Shown: positions 19,295 to 50,050, counted from the first letter of the stretch. The stretch is DNA of 64,000 nt from Bolinopsis microptera (GCF_026151205.1 NC_087082.1:4133408-4197407), one strand, 5' to 3'. Made by a program: numbers and translations. Notes: generated by a model from the letters alone, not told the origin.

Positions 19295-20255
19295 AAATAT
19301 TATCTGAATGTGTTCATGCTGAACAGTTTGCTGTGCTGCAAGTAAAGTGTCTGTAAGACTTTTTTAGCCCGGGATACCAAAATTAAGTACATGTTTGATG
19401 TTACTATTTTAGGATGCACGAAAGTTAAAACAGTTTTTAATGAATATCTCCAAAACTAAGCACTAAACCCTATGTTGCTTTATATCTTGTATGTAAATGT
19501 GGCCTTTGCAGTTAGTTTGAGCTAAAAGAGAGGCCCCTACAACGTTCAGAAGCCGAGATACAAAAGTTATATATTTGCGCCTGAGGGTAATTTAGAAATT
19601 CCCCCCTAGGGTTGCATTGGAACTACTGATAGAAATTGTGTACCTTATCAATTCTGATCCAGAATGACCATACAAAGGACCTGGTTTCTAGAAGAGTTGT
19701 AGACACCAAACTGCATACTCGATTTCAATTAGCTTCTAGAGTAGATTTTTCACTCGCTCCAGTGAAAATCAGTTTTTATGGATTTTGTCCAAAAGTAAGC
19801 ATTTTGGGCCTTTATGACCTTTATAGTGTCAATACAAACATGTGCATTGCGGTCAATTTAAGCCAAATTTTGAGCCTCTAAGACTTTCAGAAGCTGAGAT
19901 ACAAATTTGATGAAATTTGTGCCTACGCCTGAGCTTAAAATTAGTTTTTTGCAGATATCTCGGAAACAAACAATTTTAGACCATACATTGATTAATAAGT
20001 TGTATATAAATGCGGACATTGCAGTAATTTTAAGCTAAAAATGAAGTCTCTATGACCTTCAGCAGCCGAAATACGAAAATCCCGTATATGCGACTGAGGG
20101 TAATTTAGAAAATTTGCCATGTAGGGTTGTCTCTAGCGATACAAATTGCGCACCTAAACGATTTTGGTTTAGGATGACCTAACAAACAACCCTTTGTTGT
20201 CAGAAATCGTGGACATCGAATTGCACACTCAACTACACACTGCTACTAGAGTATG
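19295..20255 (-). repeat. Right arm of the large foldback, outer part
   Basis: 19329-20255 is the reverse complement of 11766-12692. 19295-19328 matches the inverse of 13043-13075. The arm carries the same internal satellite-like motifs as the left arm. Outside 20255 and 11766 the symmetry stops abruptly. Confidence 0.85.
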
Positions 20256-20865
20256 ACGGAATTGTAATGAACAAAATCCTTATAATTATTTATGATATGT
20301 TTGATTTCTTGTTAATGTTTGTCATTCAAATTTGGTAGACGGCCCCAACGTTAATGTGGCTCTTGCTATGTGTTGGTTCAGCCGAATTAATTATTATATA
20401 ATCAAGTTTATTTTTCTCGTTAGTTGTCATCCGGCCAAACATTAAGCAACTTATATTGCAGTACCATTTATCATTTAGTATATCAAAATATGTCATTGTA
20501 ATTTTGCATGGCTTAAATGTAACGCTTGATTTATATATATATAATGATTAATTGAATTTTCAAATAAAAATACTGGACATGAGATGACGAAGTATCTTAA
20601 GCAGCACTTTTAATTATACCTCCACTTAGAACTTGATTAGTCACGAACAATAGAATCATTATAAATCATTACAATAAAACATCTTGATCAATAAATGCCT
20701 AGCAGCACCAGACAGCGGCCGTGTACCTTTTTCGACTCCACGGAGTCCCTGATGGACTTTTGTTAATAATTTGACCGCAACCTTTCTTTCTCGAAACATA
20801 AATCCTACTGTACTTCATTACAGTATTAAGATAATATAAAGCAAATCATGTGAATATTTGTATCA
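20256..20865. other. Spacer right of the foldback
   Basis: AT-rich, no exon recognised. CGACTCCACGGAGTCCCTGA at 20734 forms a short hairpin. Confidence 0.35.
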
Positions 20866-20960
20866 CGTTGCGACCCCCACGGTCGTTTTCACTATGTGAC
20901 GATACAGGGGGAGCCGCGCACTTCGTGCGCGGCGGGTCATACAACGTATGACAAGTGAAT
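20866..20960 (+). repeat. Short dispersed element, inverted copy of 8296-8362
   Basis: GTATCACGTTGCGACCCCCA and CATACAACGTATGACAAG match the left copy in inverse orientation. The extra middle part GAGCCGCGCACTTCGTGCGC folds into a GC hairpin. Confidence 0.65.
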
Positions 20961-21164
20961 ATATGACTACGAAATAGATCTATAGATTTGTCCATAATAT
21001 TTAATACCGTATTGATGGTTTTGAATTTTGTATATTGAATTTTAATGTGAAGCGTTTACTCTTCCCCCTCGGCAATTAATTAGAAAGTTAGATGAATGAC
21101 AATAATTGCCAAATGACGTAGTAGATATAAATGTTCAATATTGTAGAGTGATTTCAAGAGTAGT

Positions 21165-21240
21165 GGTCCACAGGGGTCCGAAAAAGCCGTACAGGCACTT
21201 GGGTCCTTATCCTTGTCACTAGTCCCAATTGGATTCACTT
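21165..21240 (+). repeat. Fragment resembling the 3' UTR of the AlkB-esterase LINE
   Basis: GTGGTCCACAGGGGTCCG, then ACAGGCACTTGGGTCCTT and a terminal AATTGG align with 57080-57150 in LINE B's 3' UTR (TGGTCCCCAGGGGTTCGGT, ACAGGCAACTGGGTCCTTTT). Flanking sequence does not match, so either the motif is a conserved tail structure or the fragment is short. Confidence 0.45.
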
Positions 21241-21376
21241 AACACAAAACATGAACGTTTACAATTTAGACGTACACATTGGCACGATATTTATTAGAAA
21301 GCAAACAGTATAAAATAATACGTGCGTGCGCGGCTTGAGCCGCGCCGCATAACAATTTATGCGTTTAGGGGCTGGA

Positions 21377-21474
21377 GTACGCTTACCTGAGGACCCCAGG
21401 CTTTAATGTTGTTAAACAACAACCGAATAGAGGTTAGGCGGAATGACAGGCTGAGCGCGGCCCAGTAAGAGTAC
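21377..21474. ncRNA. Candidate structured RNA unit 1
   Basis: A conserved block (GGAATGACAGGCTGAGCGCG, then GCCCAGTAAG; 21440-21469) is shared exactly with units at 23089 and 23780. An outer stem GTACGCTTAC (21377-21386) pairs 9/10 with GTAAGAGTAC (21465-21474). An inner hairpin TGTTGT/ACAACA (21407-21421) sits where the other units have unrelated but also self-complementary sequence. Strand unknown. It could instead be a small mobile element. Confidence 0.4.
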
Positions 21475-21911
21475 GCGTGTTTACTGATTAATGAAATGTT
21501 GCATTGTAAATATTTAAAGTTGACGATATATTATATGATTTAATAGTAAATTTTTCAAAGCTGGCTTTGGACTTCGGTAAAATTATAACTTATTTATTTA
21601 AAAGAAAAAACCACGAATAGTTTTAAATTTACATAGTCGTATAACTATAATCAAGTTAATCCTGTTTTCAAGAATGCGCGGCTTTGGCGGCCAGTTATTG
21701 ACTTGTACATAAAATTGAATTTTAAATAGAAATGTGAATGTATTAAAATTTAAAACTTTCAAAACGGAGGCTTATAAATATTATTATATTATGATTGTAA
21801 AATAAAGGATAAAATTTTAAATTTGTTTCACTAATGCATTAAAAATTAGAAATGTATGTGTTTCATTTTGTTATTCACAGTATACGATCAATTAAATAAC
21901 CAATCAAGTAA
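21475..21911. other. AT-rich spacer
   Basis: Nothing recognisable. Confidence 0.3.
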
Positions 21912-22075
21912 GGGGTCGTTCACATGTTACGTAATCAGCCGAGGGGATGAGGTTTCCAAAAAGAGGGGGTTTGTAGCGCGATGCATTACTTGGCCGCGCC
22001 GCGCATCTTCTCGCAACCACCTTCCGCCGCGCAAACTATCATTTTTACTTCGCGTCGAACAGATCGTTGTTGCTT
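21912..22075. mobile_element. Broken MITE of the GGGGTCGTTCAC family
   Basis: Starts GGGGTCGTTCACATGTTACG like the elements at 5345 and 26785. The mirrored end is missing because two GC-rich elements follow at 22076. Confidence 0.55.
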
Positions 22076-22180
22076 TGCTCTATCCAGAGCCCTTGCGCTT
22101 GCAGTAGCGCGCGCCCGCCTCACGACTTGACTTGTGAAACAAGCGCGCCCACAGTGGCGCGAAAGCACATGGTTAGGTGA
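22076..22180 (+). mobile_element. GC-rich 110-bp MITE, copy i
   Basis: CTATCCAGAGCCCTTGCGCT ... GAAAGCACATGGTTAGGTGA. Nearly identical to 59543-59652, which defines the ends and an 8-bp target duplication. The CTATCCAGAGC end and the inverse of the other end (CTAACCATGTGC) are imperfect inverted repeats. Confidence 0.7.
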
Positions 22181-22183
22181 ATT

Positions 22184-22275
22184 GTTGCTCTAACCAGAGC
22201 CCTCTCGCTTGCAGTATCGCGCGACCGCCGTACGCGTAGACACAGTAGTACGCATAGACACATGGCTATGTGAAA
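22184..22275 (+). mobile_element. GC-rich MITE, diverged copy ii in tandem
   Basis: CTAACCAGAGCCCTCTCGCT starts the second copy directly after the first. Its middle diverges (TACGCGTAGACACAGTAGTA) and it ends ACATGGCTATGTGAA. Confidence 0.6.
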
Positions 22276-22319
22276 GATCGTTGCTTTGTTAATTCACAGA
22301 GCAACGATCTGGAAGGGTT

Positions 22320-22965
22320 AAGTAAAACAAAATTTAAGTAAAACAAAATATAAATTTTATTGCCGTTACAATGAATACCCAGGAAACCTTACCGTTAGAG
22401 GCCTAACTTCGGAAGTAAAAGAGATAGAAACGTTTGGTTTTCAACAAAATGTCCGTCTCGTAAAACTAAAGTAGGCTCCCCAGGAGCCAAATTCAAAACA
22501 ATGCAAATGTAGATTTTGAATTATCGCGAAAAGTCATATTTTAGGCCTTATAAAACTGCGCAGCTTTAACTTTGCAGATTTTTGTTCTCTGATTGGCTGA
22601 ATCGTTTCACGTGGTACGCGGTACAATTGCATTCTTGGAATAATTGAAGCGTGCAAATGCAATGAACTAACGAGCGCGCGCGGAGTTCAACAAGCTTTGA
22701 AAAGGCGATCATTCTGTAGTAATATCGCTAGCCGGTAAGGTCTGCTGGGTAATGATATTATAATAAATATAAGTAGACATCCGATAATAAACTTGTTAGA
22801 CGTCCAGTACAACCCAAGCTGTCGGCCGACTAACAAAATAAAAAAGCTAGTATGTTCAGTATTGTTCATAGTTTCTCAAATGAGCATACTTAGACAACGG
22901 TGAACGGAAATAGCTTTAATTCTGTGTCATCTTAGAAACTTTACATCATTTTTGAGATACAAAAA
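22320..22965 (+). repeat. Composite dispersed repeat, inverted relative at 48.4-48.7 kb
   Basis: Starts with AAGTAAAACAAAAT repeats and TTTATTGCCGTTACAATGAA, then the 4.4-kb-type repeat (22381-22610), then CGATAATAAACTTGTTAGAC, CAGTACAACCCAAGCTGTCG, CAACGGTGAACGGAAATAGC. The last part is found inverted and twice in tandem at 48360-48660. A partial copy of the first part is at 23325-23450. Confidence 0.65.
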
Positions 22966-22987
22966 TAAATATACATCAATTTACATC

Positions 22988-23143
22988 GTCAATCAATAGA
23001 TCGGCGAAATGCACCACTGGCATGGGCGGGCGGCCTCGCCTTACCTGGTGACCTCTGGCTATCATGTTCATAAACATAGAGATTAGGCGGAATGACAGGC
23101 TGAGCGCGGCCCAGTAAGCCTCGCCGAGCTGCGAAGGATTGAC
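22988..23143. ncRNA. Candidate structured RNA unit 2
   Basis: Contains the shared block GGAATGACAGGCTGAGCGCG (from 23089). Closing pairs GTCAATC (22988)/GATTGAC (23137) and TCGGCG (23001)/CGCCGA (23122) enclose it, and a short hairpin ATGT/ACAT (23064-23077) replaces the TGTTGT/ACAACA hairpin of unit 1. Confidence 0.4.
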
Positions 23144-23689
23144 ATCGTGAATCAAATCTTTTACTAAAATGACTACGCTAGTGTAATTTTGGTACTATAG
23201 CTGATAGCATTAGCTATGTGTAAAACTGATTATAGAAGGGGGAGGGGTTGTCGCGCTCACTAAATCGCTCGCCCAAACTTTTCTCATTTAACTGTTAATG
23301 CGCATTTTCGCATTGGATAAATCGCAAAATTAAGTAAAACAAAATTAAGTAAAACAAAATTTAAATTTTATTGCCATATTACAATGAATAATAATATCAT
23401 AATAAATATACTTAAACTTAAACATCTGATAATAAACTCATGAATATTGGATATGCTTACGAAATGTAAAATAATTAGCTGTCAGGCGGTTTTATTCATT
23501 ATGTTTATGATCATAATAGCCTGATGTCCCCAGGTATAGTAGTAAGGCCACGCTCATGATTAGCAAAAGATTGAAATCGTAAATCAAACGTCAAATAAGC
23601 GCAAAATAAATTGTTAGTTGTCAGTGTCCATTTAATTGTTAAAGGGTGATACTCGTAAAATAGTTGTTTCAAATATTAGGACCGCGTCG

Positions 23690-23815
23690 ACGAGTCCAAC
23701 TCAGCGCGGGTCTTGGTAGGTTATAAACATACACCATACAATTGACAATGTCCATTGTCAATAGCAAATAGACTAAGCCGGAATGACAGGCTGAGCGCGG
23801 CCCAGTAAGCGCTAC
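23690..23815. ncRNA. Candidate structured RNA unit 3
   Basis: Shared block GGAATGACAGGCTGAGCGCG (23780-23799) preceded by a perfect 10-bp hairpin ATTGACAATG/CATTGTCAAT (23741-23762). The sequence of that hairpin is unrelated to units 1 and 2. Confidence 0.4.
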
Positions 23816-26784
23816 TTTGAAGCTTTTGTGCCTAAAATTTCGAAAAGAAATAAAAGCTGCGTGCGCTACTTCGAAGAAAGTTAGACTAGTATTATCAATT
23901 ATCTGTCAAAGAATAAATAAATTATAAAACTAATTTATACATATCAAATTGTATGTGTTTCCGGTGGAAATATAGCGCGCGCTTATATTTAATACGTTAT
24001 ATTTTTGCGTTTTGACAACTTCTGTTGTAGGCTTATAAACTATTATTATCAAGACATGCGTAGAGTTGGACTTGGACGGTATTGGAACAACTTCTTTACG
24101 AGTATCACCCGTGGTAATTAACAACTTTTGGTACCAATTGGTTTATGGTTTATACTTTATAATTATATCCTCCAGATCCAGTCTAGTCTTAACCTTAAAT
24201 TTAATTGCATTGGAAATGTGGACATAACTCACAGTAGCTCTGATACGTCGGATTAGAACCTGTAAGACAGGCCTCCAGCTCGCCATTTTTGAGATTGAAG
24301 CAAATCGAGGATTTCAAAGTGTGCAGGATCAAGGATTTTCAGGTTGACAAAACACCAGTGGAAAATATTTTCGTAGGCTTTTCCATTTCCAATGTGTACT
24401 GACATGTAAATAATTTTGAAACTGATTATTTGAACAATTCTAATAGTGACAATGAAAACACCAGATTTTAAACTTATACTTATAAACTAAATATCATTAT
24501 TACGAGTCGAATGCACATATCATATATCAGTAGTATGATACTTGTTTCAGACACGGGTCACCAAGCTTCCGGTCAAAATTAAAAGATAAACAACCAAAAT
24601 GACATGGCATACAATTACAATTGTCCAGAAAACATCAGACTTAATAAAAGAATGCACCTTTTGTTCGCCAAGTAACCTTTAATACTATCATCACGTTCTA
24701 ATTGCCAGACTATATATTCGGAGATACCTAGAAACAAATATTATAAACAGCCCAAGTACATTACATATACATAATATTATCTCGACTACATTGTAATTCA
24801 TTCCATACTCTACCAATAAACTCACTTGCTATAATGAGTGGTAATCTAAATATAATTCCTCATATTACTAAATATTTGCTAGAATATTCTATAATAAAAC
24901 CTGAAGAGTTGACCAATTCGCTTTCAAGAGATTAAGATAAATTTAATTTTGAGCCAGAGAATAATTATTGTGGATCATCCAATTAAAATTTTCACATGAT
25001 ATACACAAATTAACGAATTCGGATCGTTTTCTCGTAAACTTTGTGACTTTTAACATAAATTCTGGATCAAATTTCATTCAAATATTCCACAATTAACTTA
25101 AAAAGATATTGAAATGGATGGAATCTAAGGCAAAAGTTAATGCCTATTAAGGTGATAACCTAAACGAAGCCAGTTGATAACATACTAATGAACGCAAGAT
25201 ATTTTAAACAATTTACATGATGCGACATAGTTATAACATAGTTACTTAAATATCGTTGTTCACACAAATCAAATATACAAAAAAGTAGTCCAAAATTTCA
25301 TATAACTCTCAAATGTTAACAACACAAATAGTATAATTAATAACAGAAAATTGCGGGCACAGGGTCAACGTTTTGATAAATATAGTTTCATTGTTTTAAT
25401 AGCGCTTCAAGAAAGTACCAACTGCAATGCTGGCGGGCACAGTCCAAGTTTTATACTAAGATGTTAGCTATCTAGGGTTTCCAAAAACATTACCGAATGA
25501 AATGTTTTCTTGATGTGTAGTGTAGTAGTAAGATTCAAAATCACGGATTTTCAAGTGGATAGACATTTTGAAATTTTTGAGAGAATGTATCATATTGTGC
25601 TTAAAGATAAACGGTTTGACTCCTGTGCTACAACACTGATGCCAAGGCAACAAAAAGAGTTATACTCAAAGATAACCATATATGGTAGCAAGCGGGACCA
25701 TATTTGGTATCAGGCATGCCGCATGACCATATTTGGAAAGAAACGCTGCGCTCATCTGGCATCATCAGAGTTGCATAATATATGAAGACTTCAGTTTCTA
25801 TAATACAAATACAATAACTATTACAACACTTACTATCAAATCTCACTACTCAGACTAGATAAAACCTCAGAATACTCGAATAAAACTACAATTGTTATAA
25901 TTACATAATTATAATTATACAACTTTAATCGCATAATTATATAATTATAATTATACAACTATATAAATTTATACTGTCTATTAACGTCGTTTGAAAACCT
26001 CCAATATAATATATCAACTATGTAATATGTTTCAAATCGTATCCGACTAATTTTGCACTCAGTATAAGAAAAGGTCAATACATCATATCGATGTTATTGA
26101 TTGCGAAAGCTCAGGTAATAACAAAGACCTTTAAGTTTCAGATCAATAATTTAGACCATAAATTCCCATGGGACAGAAATTAACAATAGACAATTTCATT
26201 TTTAAATCGATTAAATGAATACTTTTAGCAATAAGAGTATCTGCTAATAAACTTCAAATCCCTTGACCAAATCATCTTTTTGGTTTATTGGCGTTAATCA
26301 TGAAATTTTTCAAACAGATATAATATCTTAACGCAGTGAACGTATAAGCAATAAAAATTAAATTTTCAGTGATACCTCAGTCAGCTAAAGCTAAAACAAA
26401 TGCAGATCAAAAAACACGTGACGTGAATGATAACCCCGTTTGAAGCGAACAAGTGACGATCACAAAAATTGACACAGTATGCCACATAAAGGCGTTCAGA
26501 ACGAATTGTCCAAATACTTTCCAATACGACAGTATTAAGATAAAATTTGTCCGACTCCCTCAGCCTTAGATGCTCAATATTAACGCACTTTTAGACTGTG
26601 CTATAGTACAAACGTACAACATAATTCTCGTTCCGATAAAGCACCAAGGTCAAGGTTTGTATTCCAACATTGCTGGGGGTCGCGTCATTTTGCCATTGAT
26701 GGCGGAGATATATCTCGTCATTTTCGCCACGAATGGCGAAAAGATTGCTAAATTTTGTCATATCTATATACATTTTCACCTTTA
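23816..26784. other. Intergenic AT-rich region, no gene recognised
   Basis: Scanned on both strands: only short frames. A cluster of ACCATATTTGG-type motifs lies at 25676-25738. No exon with credible splice sites and homology is visible. Confidence 0.35.
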
Positions 26785-26904
26785 GGGGTCGTTCACATAT
26801 TACGTAATCGTTTTTTCGTTTTGACCGATTTTTACACATAATTATTATTTTAAAATACGCCCCCTCCTTCCCTCTCAGTGATTACGTAATATGTGAATGA
26901 ACCC
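26785..26904. mobile_element. 120-bp MITE, GGGGTCGTTCAC / GTGAATGAACCC termini
   Basis: Perfect-to-near-perfect inverted ends, with ATATTACGTAAT blocks just inside both. TA flanks each side. Same family as 5345-5497 and 21912. Non-coding. Confidence 0.8.
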
Positions 26905-27437
26905 TAAACGGCAAATATGGCTACTTAATTTTTGTATTTATTGCCAAAAATGTCGAAAAAAAACTGCAGAATTATCTCTTTCACCACCCCCATTGCTGTT
27001 ATCTAGTTGGAGTCGGACCCTGTTTAAAATAAATCGATTGCCCACATTAAAATGATTCCCACATATTTGTGCTAAACGTTGCCACATAATCGAGATGCAT
27101 ACCCGAGGAACATGAACAGTTAATTAACTTATTTTAATATATCCGGAGAGGGGTGGGCAATTCTAACTTATCATATTTAGAAACCTTACTTCAAATAAAC
27201 AGCTGTCAGACGTTTTTCTACAATCAGTATAAAAATAGACAAATCCGAACTTAATTTCCCTTAAAAATCGAAAATATTCTCACTTTTAACTTCATCAACA
27301 GTTATTTGTGAAATATATTATAGATACGACCGTCATTAGAGCATTATAATGGGTGCAGTCGCAAACATTAAAAATTCCAAGATCCCAGGCCTAGGCTTGG
27401 TCAGGCCTGCAACCCAGGAAACCATGCTTTGTAAGTG
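26905..27437. other. Region downstream of the INPP5A stop
   Basis: Contains the presumed INPP5A 3' UTR nearest 27438. CCAGGCCTAGGCTTGG at 27386 is a GC palindrome. No other gene seen. Confidence 0.35.
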
Positions 27438-46676
<19,239 letters not shown>

Positions 46677-48006
46677 CTGCAACTGAGAAGATTTTTTTAG
46701 ACTCACATTATTATACATTATTATACATTATGTGAATTATGTGATAAATTACATGTTATCAGACATCAAGGCTTACAAATTGTGAAAATCATTCGATCAG
46801 CAATAATAAAAATGAAATAAGCATAACATTTTAGAATTTTATATCTATTTATTTGTAGTTGTACTATTATAACCACCACATTATCTAATTTACATGCAGT
46901 AAGGTTAGTCAACAGTTTGAACCAAACTATCTTAACTTATACCAACAAAATTGTCTATAATATTACAGTTTAAAACTTTAGGTCACGTGTACGCGTTATT
47001 AAATTTTACAACTCTTTTTTAACATACTGACAGGTTCTCTGTCCAGTATTAACTACAGTATATTATAAATGTATTATTATATATACAGATAAATGTCTCT
47101 ATATCAGGCTTCTCGGGGAAAACGAAATATACACAGAAGAAAAATAGTACAGTTAAGAGAGATTCCCAGCATCTGTAGCCAAATAAAATGCCAAGTAAAT
47201 ACCTAACCCATTGGTGTGTTGTGTTGTATTACCATGGATTACAGCTTGATAAGTACTTGCATCAACATGAAATGCAATGTGAGCTCCGTTAAATGATATG
47301 TATTGCACAAATTGGCCATACACAGACTACAGATTCTATTGGGGAATAAAATGAGCTCATTATAAATAGAGCTTCAGGGTATAGAGAGGTAAAATTACTT
47401 TATATTCAACATATTATACACTATTGCCTCCCCCATTTGGATACATAGCCAATGCATCTATACTATAATTCTGAAGATTATCTCTGTACGACCGCCCACG
47501 CGCAAATTAGGTAAACAAATATAAGTTGAATAGTATCCATGGTAACGAGGGTTATATGCGCATGAGCACGTGCAAAGATTTGCGAGCAACATTTTGATCG
47601 GTTTTGACGTAATTGCATTGTGTTTAGTGCCAACTACATTTTAATCAGCTGTATCTTTGGTTGTGACAGATATTTTTTGATGCGATAAAAACTGACTACC
47701 AAAGAATACTACTACTACTAGCTTCATCCTGTACGCAGTACAGTAAAAGCTATCTAAAATCATTTGTACAGCTAGAGCTGTTACTGGAAGTGGAAACTTC
47801 GAAAATAGGTTTTTCACCCAGTAAGGTTTCCTGGGTGAATAATGAAAATCTATTGTGAAACAAGTTAAGTCAAATTGTACTTAGGACTGTTGTACATTGC
47901 TCATGTGTAAAGTTACGTGTGTTAAATAAAAAAAGCTATCATTTAAAATGCCTATAATTAGAGGACGTCATGCATTGCTATGTGCGCCGCGCGGGTTTTC
48001 ATCATT
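46677..48006. other. Upstream region of INPP5A
   Basis: Presumed promoter/5' UTR side of INPP5A, AT-rich, no recognised gene. The acceptor before exon 1 (CAGTTGCAG) implies an untranslated or very short coding exon somewhere here. Confidence 0.4.
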
Positions 48007-48241
48007 CAGGATACAAGGATACACCTAACCATGAACCATGTGCTTTAGCGCCGCTGCGCGCGCTTGTTTCACAAGTAAGGGAGGCGGGCGCGTGCCACTG
48101 CAAGCGCAAGGGCTCTGGATAGAGGAAATACAAGGATTTAAGGATACACTGATACAAAGATACAAGGATACATGGATACAAGGATACAAGGATACAAGGA
48201 TACAAGGATACAAGGATACAAGGATACAAGGATACAAGGAT
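48007..48241 (+). repeat. 8-bp tandem repeat (ATACAAGG)n split by a MITE
   Basis: Units at 48007-48026 and 48125-48241 surround the GC-rich MITE at 48027-48122. The array beyond the MITE is nearly perfect from 48170. Confidence 0.85.
48027..48122 (-). mobile_element. GC-rich MITE, copy iii
   Basis: Inverse reads CTCTATCCAGAGCCCTTGCG ... AAAGCACATGGTTCATGGTT, matching copies i and iv. It sits inside the 8-bp tandem array. Confidence 0.7.
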
Positions 48242-48359
48242 AAAAAAGTGATAATTCCTTTATTGAGTAAAGCGCCTAAGCAGCAAAAGAGGTATAAATA
48301 AATTCTTTTAACATACTCTGTTCTGCCAATCAGTTCTGACTGTTGATATAATTATTTAA

Positions 48360-48740
48360 ATTTGATTCTCAAAAATGATGTAAAGTTTTTAATATGACAT
48401 AGAATTAAAGCTATTTCCGTACAGCCTAAGTATGCTCGTTTGAAAAACTATGAACATGCTAGCTTTCTTTATTTTGTTAGTCGTCCGACATCTTGGGTTG
48501 TACTGGACATAAAATTGATGACATAAAATTAAAGCTATTCCCGTTCACCGTTGTCTAAGTATGCTCATTTGAGAAACTATGAACATACTAGCTTTTTTAT
48601 TTTGTTAGTCGTCCGACATCTTGGGTTGTACTGGACCTAACAAGTTTATTATCGGATGTCTATTTATATTTATTATGATATCATTATTCATTGTAATGGC
48701 AATAAAATTTAAATATTGTTTTACTTAAATTTTGATTTAC
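48360..48740 (-). repeat. Dispersed repeat with internal tandem duplication
   Basis: Inverse relative of 22320-22380 and 22770-22965. The segment with AGTATGCTC, AACTATGAACAT, TTATTTTGTTAGTCGTCCGA and CATCTTGGGTTGTACTGGAC is present twice in tandem (about 48405-48520 and 48528-48640). The duplication is absent at 22.8 kb. Confidence 0.75.
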
Positions 48741-49189
48741 TTAATAGTTGTAATTCATTCATGAGTTGTAATTCATGAGTACTCATTCATGAGTAGAGTA
48801 AATTGTTGCTATGCAGGGCTACGACCTTGGACCTGGAAAATTTGGCATCGTCATTCGTCAATCGATGCCTATAACGTTTAAAATATTGGTTGTTTTGAAA
48901 TAAAGTTTAGTTTGTTTGGCGGCCAGCTACAAACTTTAAATATTAAAATTGCAATAGTTGGAGGGTCAATTTTTCCCGATACGAAGTGACGCAAAAATAA
49001 TTGATAATATAATTCAATAACATTGCTCATACAGAAAAGTTTTTTGGTCCCATTATATATTAACAGTTAACGTTTTTTGGTAATTGGTATAAAGGTCGTG
49101 CTAATTTAAAAAAAAAGAAAAAAAGGGGGGACCCCCAACCCATGTAGCTGAGACACCTCACAGCAAGTAGACCAAGTAGACTTTCCCCA
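48741..49189. other. Spacer before LINE A
   Basis: No gene recognised. A GGGGGGACCCCC block at 49126 lies close to the LINE A 5' boundary. Confidence 0.35.
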
Positions 49190-50050
49190 TCCCAAAGCTA
49201 CCTAGCTATGCATTCTGATGATGAATCCACGATTCTTGCCAACTAAAAAATTGTCACAATCTCCATTGGTGCAACTAGAACTGTGCTTTTTGAGTCCAAA
49301 CAAGACAGAGACCAAGATCCTGTAAAGCTTGATGTGAAGTCTAACTCACTTTACACCATGACAAGGTCTTCACAAAATTGGTACCGCCACGGTGTGCCAA
49401 AATTATCTGATGATACCTCAACAGAGGAGAGATTTTCGATCACCTTCAGATCTCTCAGCCAGTCTCGACGAAGCATCGTTTTAATCGGTGATTCGAATAC
49501 CAAAGATGTCAACTTTGGGGATGGTACAGGTAAAGTTGGTCATTCCTTCCCTGGTAAACGAGTAAAGGCTGCCCGTGTCAAAGACATCAATCCGCACCTG
49601 TGTGCTGGATTCTCCAACGCTTTCCTTATGTGTGGCACCAACGATCTACGCTGCGAAAACGTAAAAAATGTCTCAGATATTCACGAGGCAGTGTCAACAC
49701 TGAAGAATAAACTAACGGAAATACGTCAATTGTGTCCACTTACTAACATTTTTGTTGTACCTGTTTTACCATCAAGAATCCATGAAATGAATAAAAATAT
49801 AATGCTCTACAACAACTTGGTACAGGAGATGATAAAGAACTGTTTTCCTAATATTTGGTTTCAGGGTATGTATGGTTTTTTAGATAACAATAAGCTATTA
49901 TCTGTTAAGTTCACTAGGGGTAACGACATGATTCACTTAGGAAGTAGAGGTTTAGCTAAGTTTGTAAGCCACATGAAAAACTGTGTGTTTCTGAAGGAAA
50001 AGGCGTCTAGGGAGTCAGCACAGAGGGTTGGATCCACTGGTCCAACCTAA
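49190..50050 (+). pseudogene. LINE A ORF1: AlkB-like dioxygenase plus SGNH esterase, decayed
   Basis: The frame reads SYLAMHSDDES (HxD iron ligands at 49211-49219), has a TAA at 49244-49246, then VTISIGATRTVLFES, MTRSSQNWYRHGVPK (distal His) and RFSITFR (R-x5-R, 2-oxoglutarate arginine). The esterase follows: IGDSN, CGTNDLR, PVLPSR and DMIHLG (D-x-x-H). It ends in a TAA at 50048-50050. The N-terminal part of the dioxygenase is missing (5' truncation at about 49190). It is homologous to 51680-52757 but clearly diverged, so the domain pair is a feature of the family, not of one copy. Confidence 0.82.

Noticed and set aside
21377-21474. Spliced-leader RNA or hammerhead ribozyme for the structured units
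   Set aside because: The inverse strand has CAG/GTAAG-like sites, but no Sm site or constant leader is visible, and the hammerhead core CUGAUGA...GAAA is absent.
48002-48301. Tyr-Lys-Asp-Thr or Ser-Leu-Tyr repeat frames
   Set aside because: Translation of the 8-bp ATACAAGG tandem array.
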